This document shows positions 7,098-14,688 of a DNA stretch of 27,217 nucleotides, piece by piece (position 1 is the first letter of the stretch; each line of letters starts with the position of its first letter). Made by a program: the position numbers and the translations under genes. Location: positions 1-27,217 of the forward strand of contig NZ_CAJMDQ010000026.1 in NCBI RefSeq assembly GCF_905212195.1, read 5' to 3'. Source of the DNA: an uncultured Anaerotignum sp. Lineage in GTDB: Bacteria > Bacillota > Clostridia > Lachnospirales > Anaerotignaceae. The notes beneath the pieces are model-generated. The model did not search any database. It saw only the letters and a list, made by a program, of their open reading frames with translations, and was not told the DNA's origin.

Positions 7098-8564
7098 ATG
7101 TTAAAATACATGAAACAGGAAGCCAATATGACCACAACAGAAAATGGCGCAGCTGCATATGTTTCTACAGGCTCTAAATGTCTGGATTTGTTTGCTACCA
7201 TTGGAGCACTGCGTGGACAAAGTGAAAAAGAAATCATTGCACGTTTTGTGCAGGCGTATACAGAAGATGCGGATTTAGCCATGAAACTTCTTTTCTTTGC
7301 AAGAGATATTCGGGGCGGATTGGGTGAAAGAAAAGTGTTTCGGATAATTCTTGGCTGGCTGGCAAAAAATGAACCTGCATCTGTTCAGAAAAATCTGGCT
7401 TATGTAGTGGAATATGGACGCTTCGATGACCTGTTGGCATTGATGGACACTCCCTGTGAAAAAGAAATGCTGATTTATCTGCGGAAACAGTTTGAAGCGG
7501 ATTTGAAAAATCTTGCAGAAGGAGAATCTGTTTCTCTCTTGGGGAAATGGCTGCCTTCTGTCAATGCATCCAATCAGGAAACCGTATATCTGGCTAAAAA
7601 GGTTGCCAGAGCTTTTGGCATGAACGACGCAGCTTACAGAAAAGCCTTGACAGCCCTTAGAGCCAAAATACATATCATTGAGAATCACTTGCGTGAAAAA
7701 GATTATACCTTCGATTATGAACAGCAGCCCTCTAAAGCGCTGTTCAAATACAAAATGGCTTTCTGGCGGAATGACAGAGAAAGATATCAAGCTTTTCTCT
7801 CCAAAGCAAGTACAGGAGATGCAAAGCTCCATGCAGATCATGTGGCACCCTATGAATTGGTAGAATCTTATTTGAATACAAGATGGAATAGCACTTTTTC
7901 GGAAGAAAAGGCATCGCTGAATGCGACATGGGCTGCTTTGCCAGATTTTGGCGGAGAAGAAAATGCCCTTGCTGTCATTGATACTTCCGGGTCTATGTAT
8001 TGCGGTAGAAACCCCATTCCTGCGGCAGTGGCACTGTCCTTGGGACTTTACTTCGCAGAACGGAATAAAGGGGTTTTCCGCAATCATTTTATTGAGTTTT
8101 CTGAAAGACCGCAGCTGATTGAAATCAAAGGGGAAACCTTTGTTGACAAACTGCAATATCTAACAACATTCGAAGAAATTGCGGATACCAATCTGGAAGC
8201 AGTTTTTGATCTGATTCTGCGGGCAGCGGTGAAAAATCAGGTGCCGCAAGAAGAACTGCCTGAAAAACTGATTATTATTTCAGATATGGAATTTAATGCC
8301 TGTGTCAATAAGGCCTCTAAAACGGTTTTCAAAAATGCCAAGAGAAGATACAAGGAAAAAGGATACCGCTTGCCGGAAGTTGTCTTTTGGAATGTAGCCA
8401 GCAGAAACCGCCAGCAGCCCGTAACCAAAAATGAACAGGGAGTTGTATTGGTTTCCGGCGCGACACCAAGGATATTTTCTATGGTAGCAGGGGGGAATCT
8501 CTCACCTTATACATTTATGATGGAAGTGCTGCAGAGTGAGCGTTATGCACCCATTGCAGCATAG
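7098..8564 (+). CDS. Ro60/TROVE-like RNA-binding protein (DUF2828-type) with vWA domain
   Basis: The product has 488 residues. The first 280 or so are helical repeat sequence (KCLDLFATIGALRG, then LLFFARDIRGGLGERK), the pattern of the DUF2828 branch related to TROVE/Ro60. A von Willebrand A domain follows, with a complete MIDAS start DTSGSM at residues 295-300 and the later metal-site segment IIISDMEF near residue 396. Ro proteins form rings that bind misfolded RNA and Y RNAs. Start choice: AAAAGGAGG at 7083-7091 gives a 6-nt spacer to the ATG at 7098; the ATG at 7095 is closer than usual. RtcB follows after 21 nt. RNA quality control is the likely role; the ring form and RNA partners are inferred. 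Confidence 0.8.
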   Translation: MLKYMKQEANMTTTENGAAAYVSTGSKCLDLFATIGALRGQSEKEIIARFVQAYTEDADLAMKLLFFARDIRGGLGERKVFRIILGWLAKNEPASVQKNLAYVVEYGRFDDLLALMDTPCEKEMLIYLRKQFEADLKNLAEGESVSLLGKWLPSVNASNQETVYLAKKVARAFGMNDAAYRKALTALRAKIHIIENHLREKDYTFDYEQQPSKALFKYKMAFWRNDRERYQAFLSKASTGDAKLHADHVAPYELVESYLNTRWNSTFSEEKASLNATWAALPDFGGEENALAVIDTSGSMYCGRNPIPAAVALSLGLYFAERNKGVFRNHFIEFSERPQLIEIKGETFVDKLQYLTTFEEIADTNLEAVFDLILRAAVKNQVPQEELPEKLIIISDMEFNACVNKASKTVFKNAKRRYKEKGYRLPEVVFWNVASRNRQQPVTKNEQGVVLVSGATPRIFSMVAGGNLSPYTFMMEVLQSERYAPIAA

Positions 8565-8585
8565 CTTCAAAAGGAGGGAAGCAGT

Positions 8586-9860
8586 ATGTTAGAAATCAAA
8601 GGAAAGGTAAATACAGCTATTTGTTATACAAAAGTCATTGAGGATGTTGCCATTGAACAGATTCGCCGGATGTGCGACTATGGTCTGACCGAAGGCAGCA
8701 AAATCAGAATTATGCCTGATGTCCACGCAGGAAAGGGCTGCACCGTTGGTACAACCATGACAGTCAAAGATAAGGCCTGCCCCAATATTGTAGGGGTAGA
8801 TATTGGATGTGGGATGTATACCGTAAAACTAGAGGAAAAAGAAGTGGATTTTGTGAAACTGGATGAAGCCTGTCATTATATTCCTTCTGGCAGAAACGTG
8901 TGGGAAGGCAGAATGGAACGGTTTGATCTGACAAAACTGCGTTGTTATCGCTCTTTGCGGGATGCCAAAAGGCTGGAACGGTCTCTGGGAACGTTGGGGG
9001 GCGGAAACCATTTTATTGAGGTTGATCAGGCAGCAGATGGAACTTGCTATCTGGTGATTCATTCCGGCAGCCGTAATCTGGGAAAACAGGTGGCTGAGGT
9101 ATATCAGCAGCTGGCTGTTGATCTGCATATGGGAAAAGAGGATTATTTCCGCCAAAGAGAGGAAATCATTCGTACATACAAGGCAGAAGGCAGACGAGCA
9201 GAGATTCAGGATGCTTTGAAAGAACTGAAGAACAATTATGAAACACAGGAACTTTTGGTTCCAGAGGATATTTGCTGGCTCTATGGAACATTCCTTGAGG
9301 ATTATTTGTATGACGTAGAAATCTGTCAGCGTTTTGCAAAACGAAACAGGGAAAGAATGGCAGAAATCATTTTGGAAAGAACAGGCATGACTGCTGTGGA
9401 ATCTTTCCATACCATTCATAACTATATTGATGTGGATGAAATGATTCTTCGCAAAGGCGCCATTGCGGCTCATGCTGGAGAAAAGGTTCTCATTCCCATC
9501 AACATGCGGGATGGTTCTATCATTGCAGTGGGGAAAGGAAATCCGGAATGGAATGATTCTGCACCCCATGGAGCAGGGCGTGTCATGTCCAGAGCAAAAG
9601 CAAGGGAAACTCTCAATATGGAATCTTACAAAGAAGCTATGGCAGGGATTTACACAACTTCTGTTAACGAGGACACACTGGATGAAGCGCCTATGGCGTA
9701 TAAATCATTGGAAGATATTCTGGATGTCATTGGCGAAACAGTGGAAGTCATGGATGTGATGAAACCCATTTATAATTTCAAAGCATCTAATGAAGACGCA
9801 CCTTGGATGAAAAAGAAGGAGGAAACCGATGGAACAGACGATTGTCAGAAAACTCCGTGA
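8586..9860 (+). CDS. rtcB: RNA-splicing ligase RtcB
   Basis: RtcB is a GTP- and manganese-dependent ligase that joins 2',3'-cyclic phosphate or 3'-phosphate RNA ends to 5'-OH ends. The 424-residue protein shows the family landmarks: HAGKGCTVG, GVDIGCGM with metal-binding Cys75, GGGNHFIEVD, HSGSRNLG, SFHTIHNYID and APHGAGRVMSR, whose His328 corresponds to the guanylylated His of known RtcB enzymes. All expected metal and nucleotide residues appear to be present, so it should be active. AAAAGGAGGG at 8569-8578 is 8 nt before the ATG. It sits between the Ro-like gene and a nucleotidyltransferase and overlaps the latter by 32 nt. No rtcA or RtcR-type activator is in the window. Confidence 0.95.
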   Translation: MLEIKGKVNTAICYTKVIEDVAIEQIRRMCDYGLTEGSKIRIMPDVHAGKGCTVGTTMTVKDKACPNIVGVDIGCGMYTVKLEEKEVDFVKLDEACHYIPSGRNVWEGRMERFDLTKLRCYRSLRDAKRLERSLGTLGGGNHFIEVDQAADGTCYLVIHSGSRNLGKQVAEVYQQLAVDLHMGKEDYFRQREEIIRTYKAEGRRAEIQDALKELKNNYETQELLVPEDICWLYGTFLEDYLYDVEICQRFAKRNRERMAEIILERTGMTAVESFHTIHNYIDVDEMILRKGAIAAHAGEKVLIPINMRDGSIIAVGKGNPEWNDSAPHGAGRVMSRAKARETLNMESYKEAMAGIYTTSVNEDTLDEAPMAYKSLEDILDVIGETVEVMDVMKPIYNFKASNEDAPWMKKKEETDGTDDCQKTP

Positions 9861-10587
9861 AATTGAGCAAAATGAGCATGTTCGCATCCTTCTTGCAGTG
9901 GAATCCGGCAGCCGCGCATGGGGATTTCCTTCTACTGATAGTGACTATGATGTGAGGTTCATTTATATTCGCCAAAAAGAAGACTATCTGCGTTTGGAAA
10001 AAACAAGGGATGTAATTGAATTACCATTGGATGACGTTCTGGATATCAATGGATGGGATTTGCAGAAAACACTGCGGCTTTTCCGGAAATCGAATCCTAC
10101 GCTGTTTGAATGGTTTTCTTCACCCATTGTATATATGGAAACACCTTTTGCAGAAACGTTCAGAGTCATGATGGGAAATTACTTTTCAACAAAGAAAAGT
10201 CTTTATCATTACATCCACATGGCAGAGAAAAACAGACGAGAGTATTTGGAAGGAGACATGGTTAAAGTCAAAAAATATTTTTATGTACTCAGACCTGTAT
10301 TGGCATGTCGATGGATTCTGGAGAAGAAAACACCGCCTCCCATGCTTTTTTCAGAACTGATGGAGGCAGAACTTCCAGATACATTGCGGGCAGATGTGAA
10401 CAGGCTTCTGGATTTAAAACAAAATTCACCAGAAGTCAAAATGACTGCGAAAGTGGACACGATTAATACATATCTGGAAGATTCCGTTGCGGATATCCAA
10501 AATATTCTAAAATCTTTGGAAGAAACCAAACTGGCGGACTGGCAGGAATTGGATGATCTGTTTTTGCAGCAATTGCAGATTATGTAG
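9829..10587 (+). CDS. YcgL-type nucleotidyltransferase (COG3541-like)
   Basis: The 252-residue protein has a minimal nucleotidyltransferase fold at its N-terminus. SGSRAWGF starts near residue 26, followed by TDSDYDVRF with Asp37 and Asp39 as the metal-binding pair, the usual GS-x(n)-D-x-D pattern. The rest is helical and resembles the YcgL/COG3541 family, whose substrates are not established. The ribosome binding site AGAAGGAGG (9814-9822) and the ATG lie inside the end of rtcB, so the two are translationally coupled. The context suggests it adds nucleotides to RNA ends in the same repair pathway, possibly to the adjacent RNA units or damaged tRNA. That is inference; the sequence only shows a nucleotidyltransferase. 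Confidence 0.8.
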   Translation: MEQTIVRKLREIEQNEHVRILLAVESGSRAWGFPSTDSDYDVRFIYIRQKEDYLRLEKTRDVIELPLDDVLDINGWDLQKTLRLFRKSNPTLFEWFSSPIVYMETPFAETFRVMMGNYFSTKKSLYHYIHMAEKNRREYLEGDMVKVKKYFYVLRPVLACRWILEKKTPPPMLFSELMEAELPDTLRADVNRLLDLKQNSPEVKMTAKVDTINTYLEDSVADIQNILKSLEETKLADWQELDDLFLQQLQIM

Positions 10588-10592
10588 TAAAT

Positions 10593-10625
10593 CGGCACAA
10601 GAAGTATTTTCTGTGCCGGTTTTTT
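10593..10625 (+). terminator. Intrinsic terminator after the Ro/RtcB operon
   Basis: CGGCACA (10593-10599) pairs with TGTGCCG (10612-10618), followed by GTTTTTT. It begins 6 nt after the nucleotidyltransferase stop and lies just before the marR promoter, so the operon ends here. Confidence 0.85.
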
Positions 10626-10633
10626 ATATGTTC

Positions 10634-10662
10634 TTGACAAATGACAAAAATTCAGCTAAGAT
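10634..10662 (+). promoter_or_regulatory. Promoter of the MarR/MATE operon
   Basis: TTGACA (10634-10639), a 17-nt spacer and TAAGAT (10657-10662) form a near-consensus sigma-A promoter. The predicted start point near 10669 falls within the palindrome at 10665-10676, so a bound regulator would block initiation. This also argues against the long N-terminal reading of the MarR gene. Confidence 0.8.
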
Positions 10663-10664
10663 AT

Positions 10665-10676
10665 GTCGTAAGCGAC
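10665..10676. promoter_or_regulatory. MarR operator-like palindrome, copy 1
   Basis: GTCGTAAGCGAC has perfect 4-bp arms, GTCG and CGAC, around TAAG. It overlaps the predicted transcription start of the marR gene, the standard place for autorepression. The same 12 bases recur at 11124 and 12138. Confidence 0.75.
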
Positions 10677-10694
10677 GGATTAGGAGGTCATGAT

Positions 10695-11105
10695 ATGGAT
10701 ATCATTGAATTTAAGATTCTGAACACAGCCATTGAAAGAGTGCTGAATCAGGAGTTAGCGGAACTGGATATTACATATATGCAGGCATATGTGATTGGTT
10801 ATTTGAACATGAACCGTACACAGGAGATATGCCAGAAAAACATTGAACATAGTTTGGGGCTGACACATCCAACGGTAAGCAGTATTTTGAATCGTCTGGA
10901 AGAGAAAAAACTGATTATGACAGAACCTTTGGAAAGTGACAGACGTTATAAAAAAATTGTTCTTACAGATAAGAGTTCAGCAATGACAACTGCTATTCAG
11001 GAGAAAATCGGCAAAATTACAGAACGTATCTTTGCAGGGCTGTCTATGGATGAAATCGAATCTCTTTCCGGCGTGATCAAAAAATTGACCAAAAACATCA
11101 AATAA
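10695..11105 (+). CDS. MarR-family transcriptional regulator
   Basis: The 136-residue protein has a winged helix: QKNIEHSLGLTHPTVSSILNRLEEKKLI is the helix-turn-helix with recognition helix, and ESDRRYKKIVLT is the wing, including the conserved D-R of the family. AGGAGG at 10682-10687 sits 7 nt before this ATG; the longer frame would start upstream of the promoter's -10 box. It heads an operon with an NmrA-like oxidoreductase and a MATE exporter. It very probably represses the operon through the palindrome repeated before three of its genes and is released by a small toxic ligand, as is usual for MarR proteins. The ligand is unknown. Confidence 0.88.
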   Translation: MDIIEFKILNTAIERVLNQELAELDITYMQAYVIGYLNMNRTQEICQKNIEHSLGLTHPTVSSILNRLEEKKLIMTEPLESDRRYKKIVLTDKSSAMTTAIQEKIGKITERIFAGLSMDEIESLSGVIKKLTKNIK

Positions 11106-11123
11106 AAAATTTTACATTAATAG

Positions 11124-11135
11124 GTCGTAAGCGAC
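11124..11135. promoter_or_regulatory. MarR operator-like palindrome, copy 2
   Basis: GTCGTAAGCGAC lies between the marR stop and the ribosome binding site of the NmrA-like gene. The flanks also match copy 3 (AATAG before the palindrome). I see no convincing promoter with correct spacing here, so it may be a second repressor site or a roadblock. Confidence 0.7.
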
Positions 11136-11154
11136 TTAAAAAGGAGGAATATTT

Positions 11155-12114
11155 ATGAAATATTTGGTTACAGGTGCAGACGGCAAACTGGCAGGCAGAG
11201 TGGCAAACAATATGTTAGAAGCAGTTGCAGGAACAGATTTGATTTTTACATGTCCGAACCTTGCCAGAGTGCCTATGGAAAAGAAAACAGCTTGGGAGGA
11301 AAAAGGAGTAACTGTAAAAGAAGCCAATTATGATGATGTGGAACAAATGACAAAAGCTTTTGAGGGAGCAGACAGATTGTTCTTTATTTCCAGCATTATC
11401 AATGGACCCAAACGAGTGGAACAGCATAGAAAAGTCATTGAGGCATGCAAAAAAGCCGGTGTGAAACATATTACTTATACATCCTTTTTTGGCGCAGATA
11501 GAGAAGGCTATAACCAGTATGTGCTGCCAGATCATAGAGCCACAGAGAAAATGCTCAAAGAAAGTGGCATTGAACACAATATTATGAGAAATAATCTTTA
11601 TATGGAAAATTATTTGACCACTTCTGTTATGCTGGCAATGCTGAGTGGAAACGTATGGGGGACTACCGCTGGAGAAGGAAAGGTCACAAGCATTGCAAAA
11701 GACGACAGTGCAAGATGCGGTGCGGCTCTGCTTCTTGGAAAAGGCGAACCCAATCGAGCATATGACCTGACTAGTACCATTCCCTTAAGTCAGAGAGAAA
11801 TTTGTAATATGATTGCAGAAAAATCAGGCATTCCTTTTGAATATAAGCCAATGACAGAAGAAGAATTCAGAGCATATCTGGAAGCACTGCATATTCCCAG
11901 AACAACAGACGGGGATTTTTCTCAGGCGCCGGTTCCTTTTTGCAGTAACGATATGATCACCAATGAAGCAGGTATTTCCGAAGGACAGATGGGCGTTGTT
12001 ACCCATGATGTGGAACTTCTGACAGGCAGAAAACCTCTGGAAGTTTATGATTTGCTGGATCAGTATAGTTATGTATGGAAAAACAAAGTGCGTCATTGGA
12101 AAGATTTGGTTTAA
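11155..12114 (+). CDS. NmrA-like NAD(P)-binding oxidoreductase
   Basis: The 319-residue protein is an atypical short-chain dehydrogenase-like protein. It begins with the Rossmann nucleotide-binding segment MKYLVTGADGKLAGRVANN (Gly-rich loop near residues 7-12), has the second strand with LIFTCPNLAR, and carries ADRLFFISSIINGPKRVEQH followed by VKHITYTSFFGAD, typical of NmrA/QOR2-like members. These either sense NAD(P) redox state or reduce quinones and electrophiles. AAAAAGGAGGAAT lies directly upstream. Its place between MarR and a MATE exporter suggests a detoxifying reductase for the compound that releases MarR; the substrate is not visible. Confidence 0.85.
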   Translation: MKYLVTGADGKLAGRVANNMLEAVAGTDLIFTCPNLARVPMEKKTAWEEKGVTVKEANYDDVEQMTKAFEGADRLFFISSIINGPKRVEQHRKVIEACKKAGVKHITYTSFFGADREGYNQYVLPDHRATEKMLKESGIEHNIMRNNLYMENYLTTSVMLAMLSGNVWGTTAGEGKVTSIAKDDSARCGAALLLGKGEPNRAYDLTSTIPLSQREICNMIAEKSGIPFEYKPMTEEEFRAYLEALHIPRTTDGDFSQAPVPFCSNDMITNEAGISEGQMGVVTHDVELLTGRKPLEVYDLLDQYSYVWKNKVRHWKDLV

Positions 12115-12137
12115 AAAATATTTTTTTGGACAAATAG

Positions 12138-12149
12138 GTCGTAAGCGAC
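12138..12149. promoter_or_regulatory. MarR operator-like palindrome, copy 3
   Basis: GTCGTAAGCGAC lies 2 nt before the AAAGGAGG ribosome binding site of the MATE gene. It is identical to copies 1 and 2 in all 12 positions. Confidence 0.7.
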
Positions 12150-12164
12150 GGAAAGGAGGACGTG

Positions 12165-13535
12165 ATGCAGAATCAGGAAGTGTTGCAGAATCCACTGGCA
12201 GTGGATTCTGTATGGAAATTACTAGGCAAATATGCCATTCCGTGTGTCATTTCCCTATTGGTGAATTCCCTTTATAACATGGTCGACCAGATTTTTATCG
12301 GGCAGGGCGTAGGGTATCTTGGAAATGGCGCAACAAATATCATATATCCGCTGACAGTGATTGTACTGTCCATCGCATTGATGCTGGGCGATGGCGGTGC
12401 ATCTTTTTTAAGTCTTCGCCTTGGAGAAGGGAAAAAAGAAGAAGGGGCAAAAGGGATTGGCAGTATCATCACATTTTCCATTGTGGTGGGGGTTATCATT
12501 GCTGTTCTGATGGCTATTTTTCTGGAGGATCTTGTTTATCTGTTTGGCTGCACAGAAACCCTTTATCCCTATGCTATGGATTACGGCAGGATTATTATCA
12601 TCGGTTTGCCTTTCGTTTTGGTTGGAACGGTTTTTACTGCCATTGAACGCGCAGATGGCAGTCCACAGTATTCCATGGTTTCATTGTTGGTTGGCGCAGT
12701 GACCAATACCATTTTAGACCCGATTTTCATTTTTGTTTTTCAGTGGGGTGTCAAAGGTGCGGCATTGGCAACAATCATCGGGCAGATTTTTACTTTTTTG
12801 ATGGGGCTGAACTATATCAGACGGTTCCGTTCTATTCATCTCAAAAAATCGGATTATAAGATTCATTTTCATTCCTGTAAAAAAGTAATGGGATTGGGTA
12901 TTTCCAGTTTTATTACGCAAATGTCTATTGTCATTGTGATGGCTGTCATCAATAACCTGCTTACAAAATATGGCGCTCTTTCGGAATATGGTTCTGAAAT
13001 TCCCATAGCCGTTGTAGGCATCGTCATCAAAGTCAATCAGCTGGTTATTGCAGCAACAGTCGGGATTGCTTCCGGTGCACAGCCCATTATTGGATTTAAC
13101 TATGGCGCAGGCAATATCAAACGGGTGAAACAGACATTCCGATGTGTTGTGATTGTGGCAGAAATACTGGCAGTGATTGCTTTTGCGGCATATCAGCTTG
13201 TACCCGTTCAGATTATTTCCATTTTTGGTAAGGAAAGTGGATTGTATAACCAGTTTGCGGAATTGTGCTTCCGTATATTTTTGCTGGCAACTATTTTCAA
13301 TGGTTTTCAGACAGTAGCAGCGTTGTTCATGCAGTCCATTGGAAGAGCAGTGAAATCTGCGGTTATTTCTTTGTCCAGACAGATTATGTTTTTGCTGCCG
13401 GCAGAATTGATTCTTAGCAGTATTCTTGGAATTTTAGGTGTGTTGTGGGCAGGACCCGTCGCCGATATCCTTGCTTTTATACTGGCAGTAGCGATTGTAG
13501 GCAGAGAATTGAAAATATTAGAGAAAGAGGTGTAA
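12165..13535 (+). CDS. MATE-family multidrug exporter
   Basis: The 456-residue integral membrane protein is of normal length for the family, with about 12 membrane helices in two halves. The N-terminal segment (KYAIPCVISLLVNSLYNMVD followed by QIFIGQ) is the MATE signature, and the second half repeats the pattern around ISSFITQMSIVIVMAVINN and ASGAQPIIGFNYGAG. It uses a sodium or proton gradient to export cationic drugs or metabolites. AAAGGAGG at 12152-12159 favours ATG at 12165 over GTG at 12162. It belongs to the MarR operon and is only 4 nt from the next gene. Confidence 0.92.
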   Translation: MQNQEVLQNPLAVDSVWKLLGKYAIPCVISLLVNSLYNMVDQIFIGQGVGYLGNGATNIIYPLTVIVLSIALMLGDGGASFLSLRLGEGKKEEGAKGIGSIITFSIVVGVIIAVLMAIFLEDLVYLFGCTETLYPYAMDYGRIIIIGLPFVLVGTVFTAIERADGSPQYSMVSLLVGAVTNTILDPIFIFVFQWGVKGAALATIIGQIFTFLMGLNYIRRFRSIHLKKSDYKIHFHSCKKVMGLGISSFITQMSIVIVMAVINNLLTKYGALSEYGSEIPIAVVGIVIKVNQLVIAATVGIASGAQPIIGFNYGAGNIKRVKQTFRCVVIVAEILAVIAFAAYQLVPVQIISIFGKESGLYNQFAELCFRIFLLATIFNGFQTVAALFMQSIGRAVKSAVISLSRQIMFLLPAELILSSILGILGVLWAGPVADILAFILAVAIVGRELKILEKEV

Positions 13536-13539
13536 CCAT

Positions 13540-14172
13540 ATGCAGTACAAGATTATTACCATCAGCAGAGAATTGGGAAGCGGAGGAAGAATCATTGGAA
13601 AAAAGGTGGCGGATCAGTTAGGTTATCATTTTTATGACCGTGAAATTATCGATCAGACCGCAAAAATTTCCGGCTTTTCCAAGGAGCAGATACTCCATTC
13701 AGAAGAAAAAATCACAAATAGTTTTCTGTACAATGTTGCAATGGGAACAGGTTACGGATTAGGCGTTTTAAGTGGAAACGGTAAAGAATCCCTGCCATTA
13801 AATGCGCAGATATATTTGGCACAGCGTCAGGCGATCCAAACATTAGCCAAGAAGGGTCCGTGCGTCATTGTTGGCAGATGTGCAGACTATATCCTGAAAG
13901 ACGAACCGGGAGTACTCAGCTGCTTTGTCTATGCGGAATTGCAAAAGCGCGTCAACAGAGCAGTCAATGAATATGGCATGGACGCAGAAAATGCAGAAAA
14001 ACAGATTTTGCAGACAGATAAATCAAGGGCTGTATACTATAATGCGGTAACTGATCAGAAATGGGGAGATTACAGCAATTATGACTTAATGATAAACAGT
14101 GAAAAAGTCGGCATCGATATGGCTGCCAAATTGATTGCGTTTCTGGCAATCGGCAGCAATCAGGATACATGA
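13540..14172 (+). CDS. Cytidylate-kinase-like family protein
   Basis: The 210-residue P-loop protein resembles the Cytidylate_kin2 family. The N-terminus IITISRELGSGGRIIGKKVA holds a Walker-A-like loop (SRELGSGGRIIGK), followed by LGYHFYDREIID, the usual nucleotide-monophosphate region. Later segments KGPCVIVGRCADYIL and DKSRAVYYNAVTD also fit the family. The protein differs from housekeeping CMP kinase and its phosphate acceptor is not established. It starts 4 nt after the MATE gene with AGAGGTG upstream, so it is co-transcribed. Its role in the MarR operon is unclear. Confidence 0.8.
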   Translation: MQYKIITISRELGSGGRIIGKKVADQLGYHFYDREIIDQTAKISGFSKEQILHSEEKITNSFLYNVAMGTGYGLGVLSGNGKESLPLNAQIYLAQRQAIQTLAKKGPCVIVGRCADYILKDEPGVLSCFVYAELQKRVNRAVNEYGMDAENAEKQILQTDKSRAVYYNAVTDQKWGDYSNYDLMINSEKVGIDMAAKLIAFLAIGSNQDT

Positions 14173-14226
14173 TGACTAAGAAAATTTTGGAAAACAAGAA
14201 ATCTGGTGAAGTAATTCAAATACGAA

Positions 14227-14676
14227 ATGAATGAGAATCAAAAAATAATCGCAAATTTAGGGATTATGCATCATACCATTCGAAAATTTGCAGATACAAA
14301 ATTTATGGAAATACAGAATGAATTGTCGGGCATGTATGTTTTTGTTTTATTGTATTTAGCAAAGCAGGAACAGGCGCACAAAAAAGTCTTTCAAAAAGAT
14401 CTGGAACAGGAATTTCAAATTTCCAAAGCCACTGTGTCACGCATGCTTTCCAGAATGGAGAAAAAGAATCTTGTAAAAAGAAAGGGCAATGCGGAAGATG
14501 CACGGTTTAAATGGATTATTATGACAGCGTATTCCAGAAAAATGATTCCTGACCTCAAAAAGGCAGAAGAACAGTTGGAGTGTACCGTTCTGGATGGGTT
14601 TTCAAAAAAGGACAAAGATGTACTGCTAAGCTGTATCGCAAAAATGGAGCATAATCTCTTGAAATCTAATAAATAA
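14227..14676 (+). CDS. MarR-family regulator of the ABC exporter operon
   Basis: The 149-residue winged-helix protein has FQKDLEQEFQISKATVSRML as the helix-turn-helix and KRKGNAEDARFKWIIMT as the wing. The initiation context is weak, with no clear Shine-Dalgarno sequence before the ATG at 14227. It lies 12 nt before a pair of ABC exporter genes, the common MarR-ABC-ABC arrangement in Firmicutes, and probably regulates them. No copy of the GTCGTAAGCGAC palindrome is found here, so it should have its own operator. Confidence 0.83.
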   Translation: MNENQKIIANLGIMHHTIRKFADTKFMEIQNELSGMYVFVLLYLAKQEQAHKKVFQKDLEQEFQISKATVSRMLSRMEKKNLVKRKGNAEDARFKWIIMTAYSRKMIPDLKKAEEQLECTVLDGFSKKDKDVLLSCIAKMEHNLLKSNK

Positions 14677-14688
14677 AGGAGTGTAACT

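Noticed and set aside
10641..10694. Extended N-terminus of the MarR gene
   Set aside because: This stretch is upstream of or within the -10 box and operator; the ATG at 10695 has AGGAGG at correct spacing.
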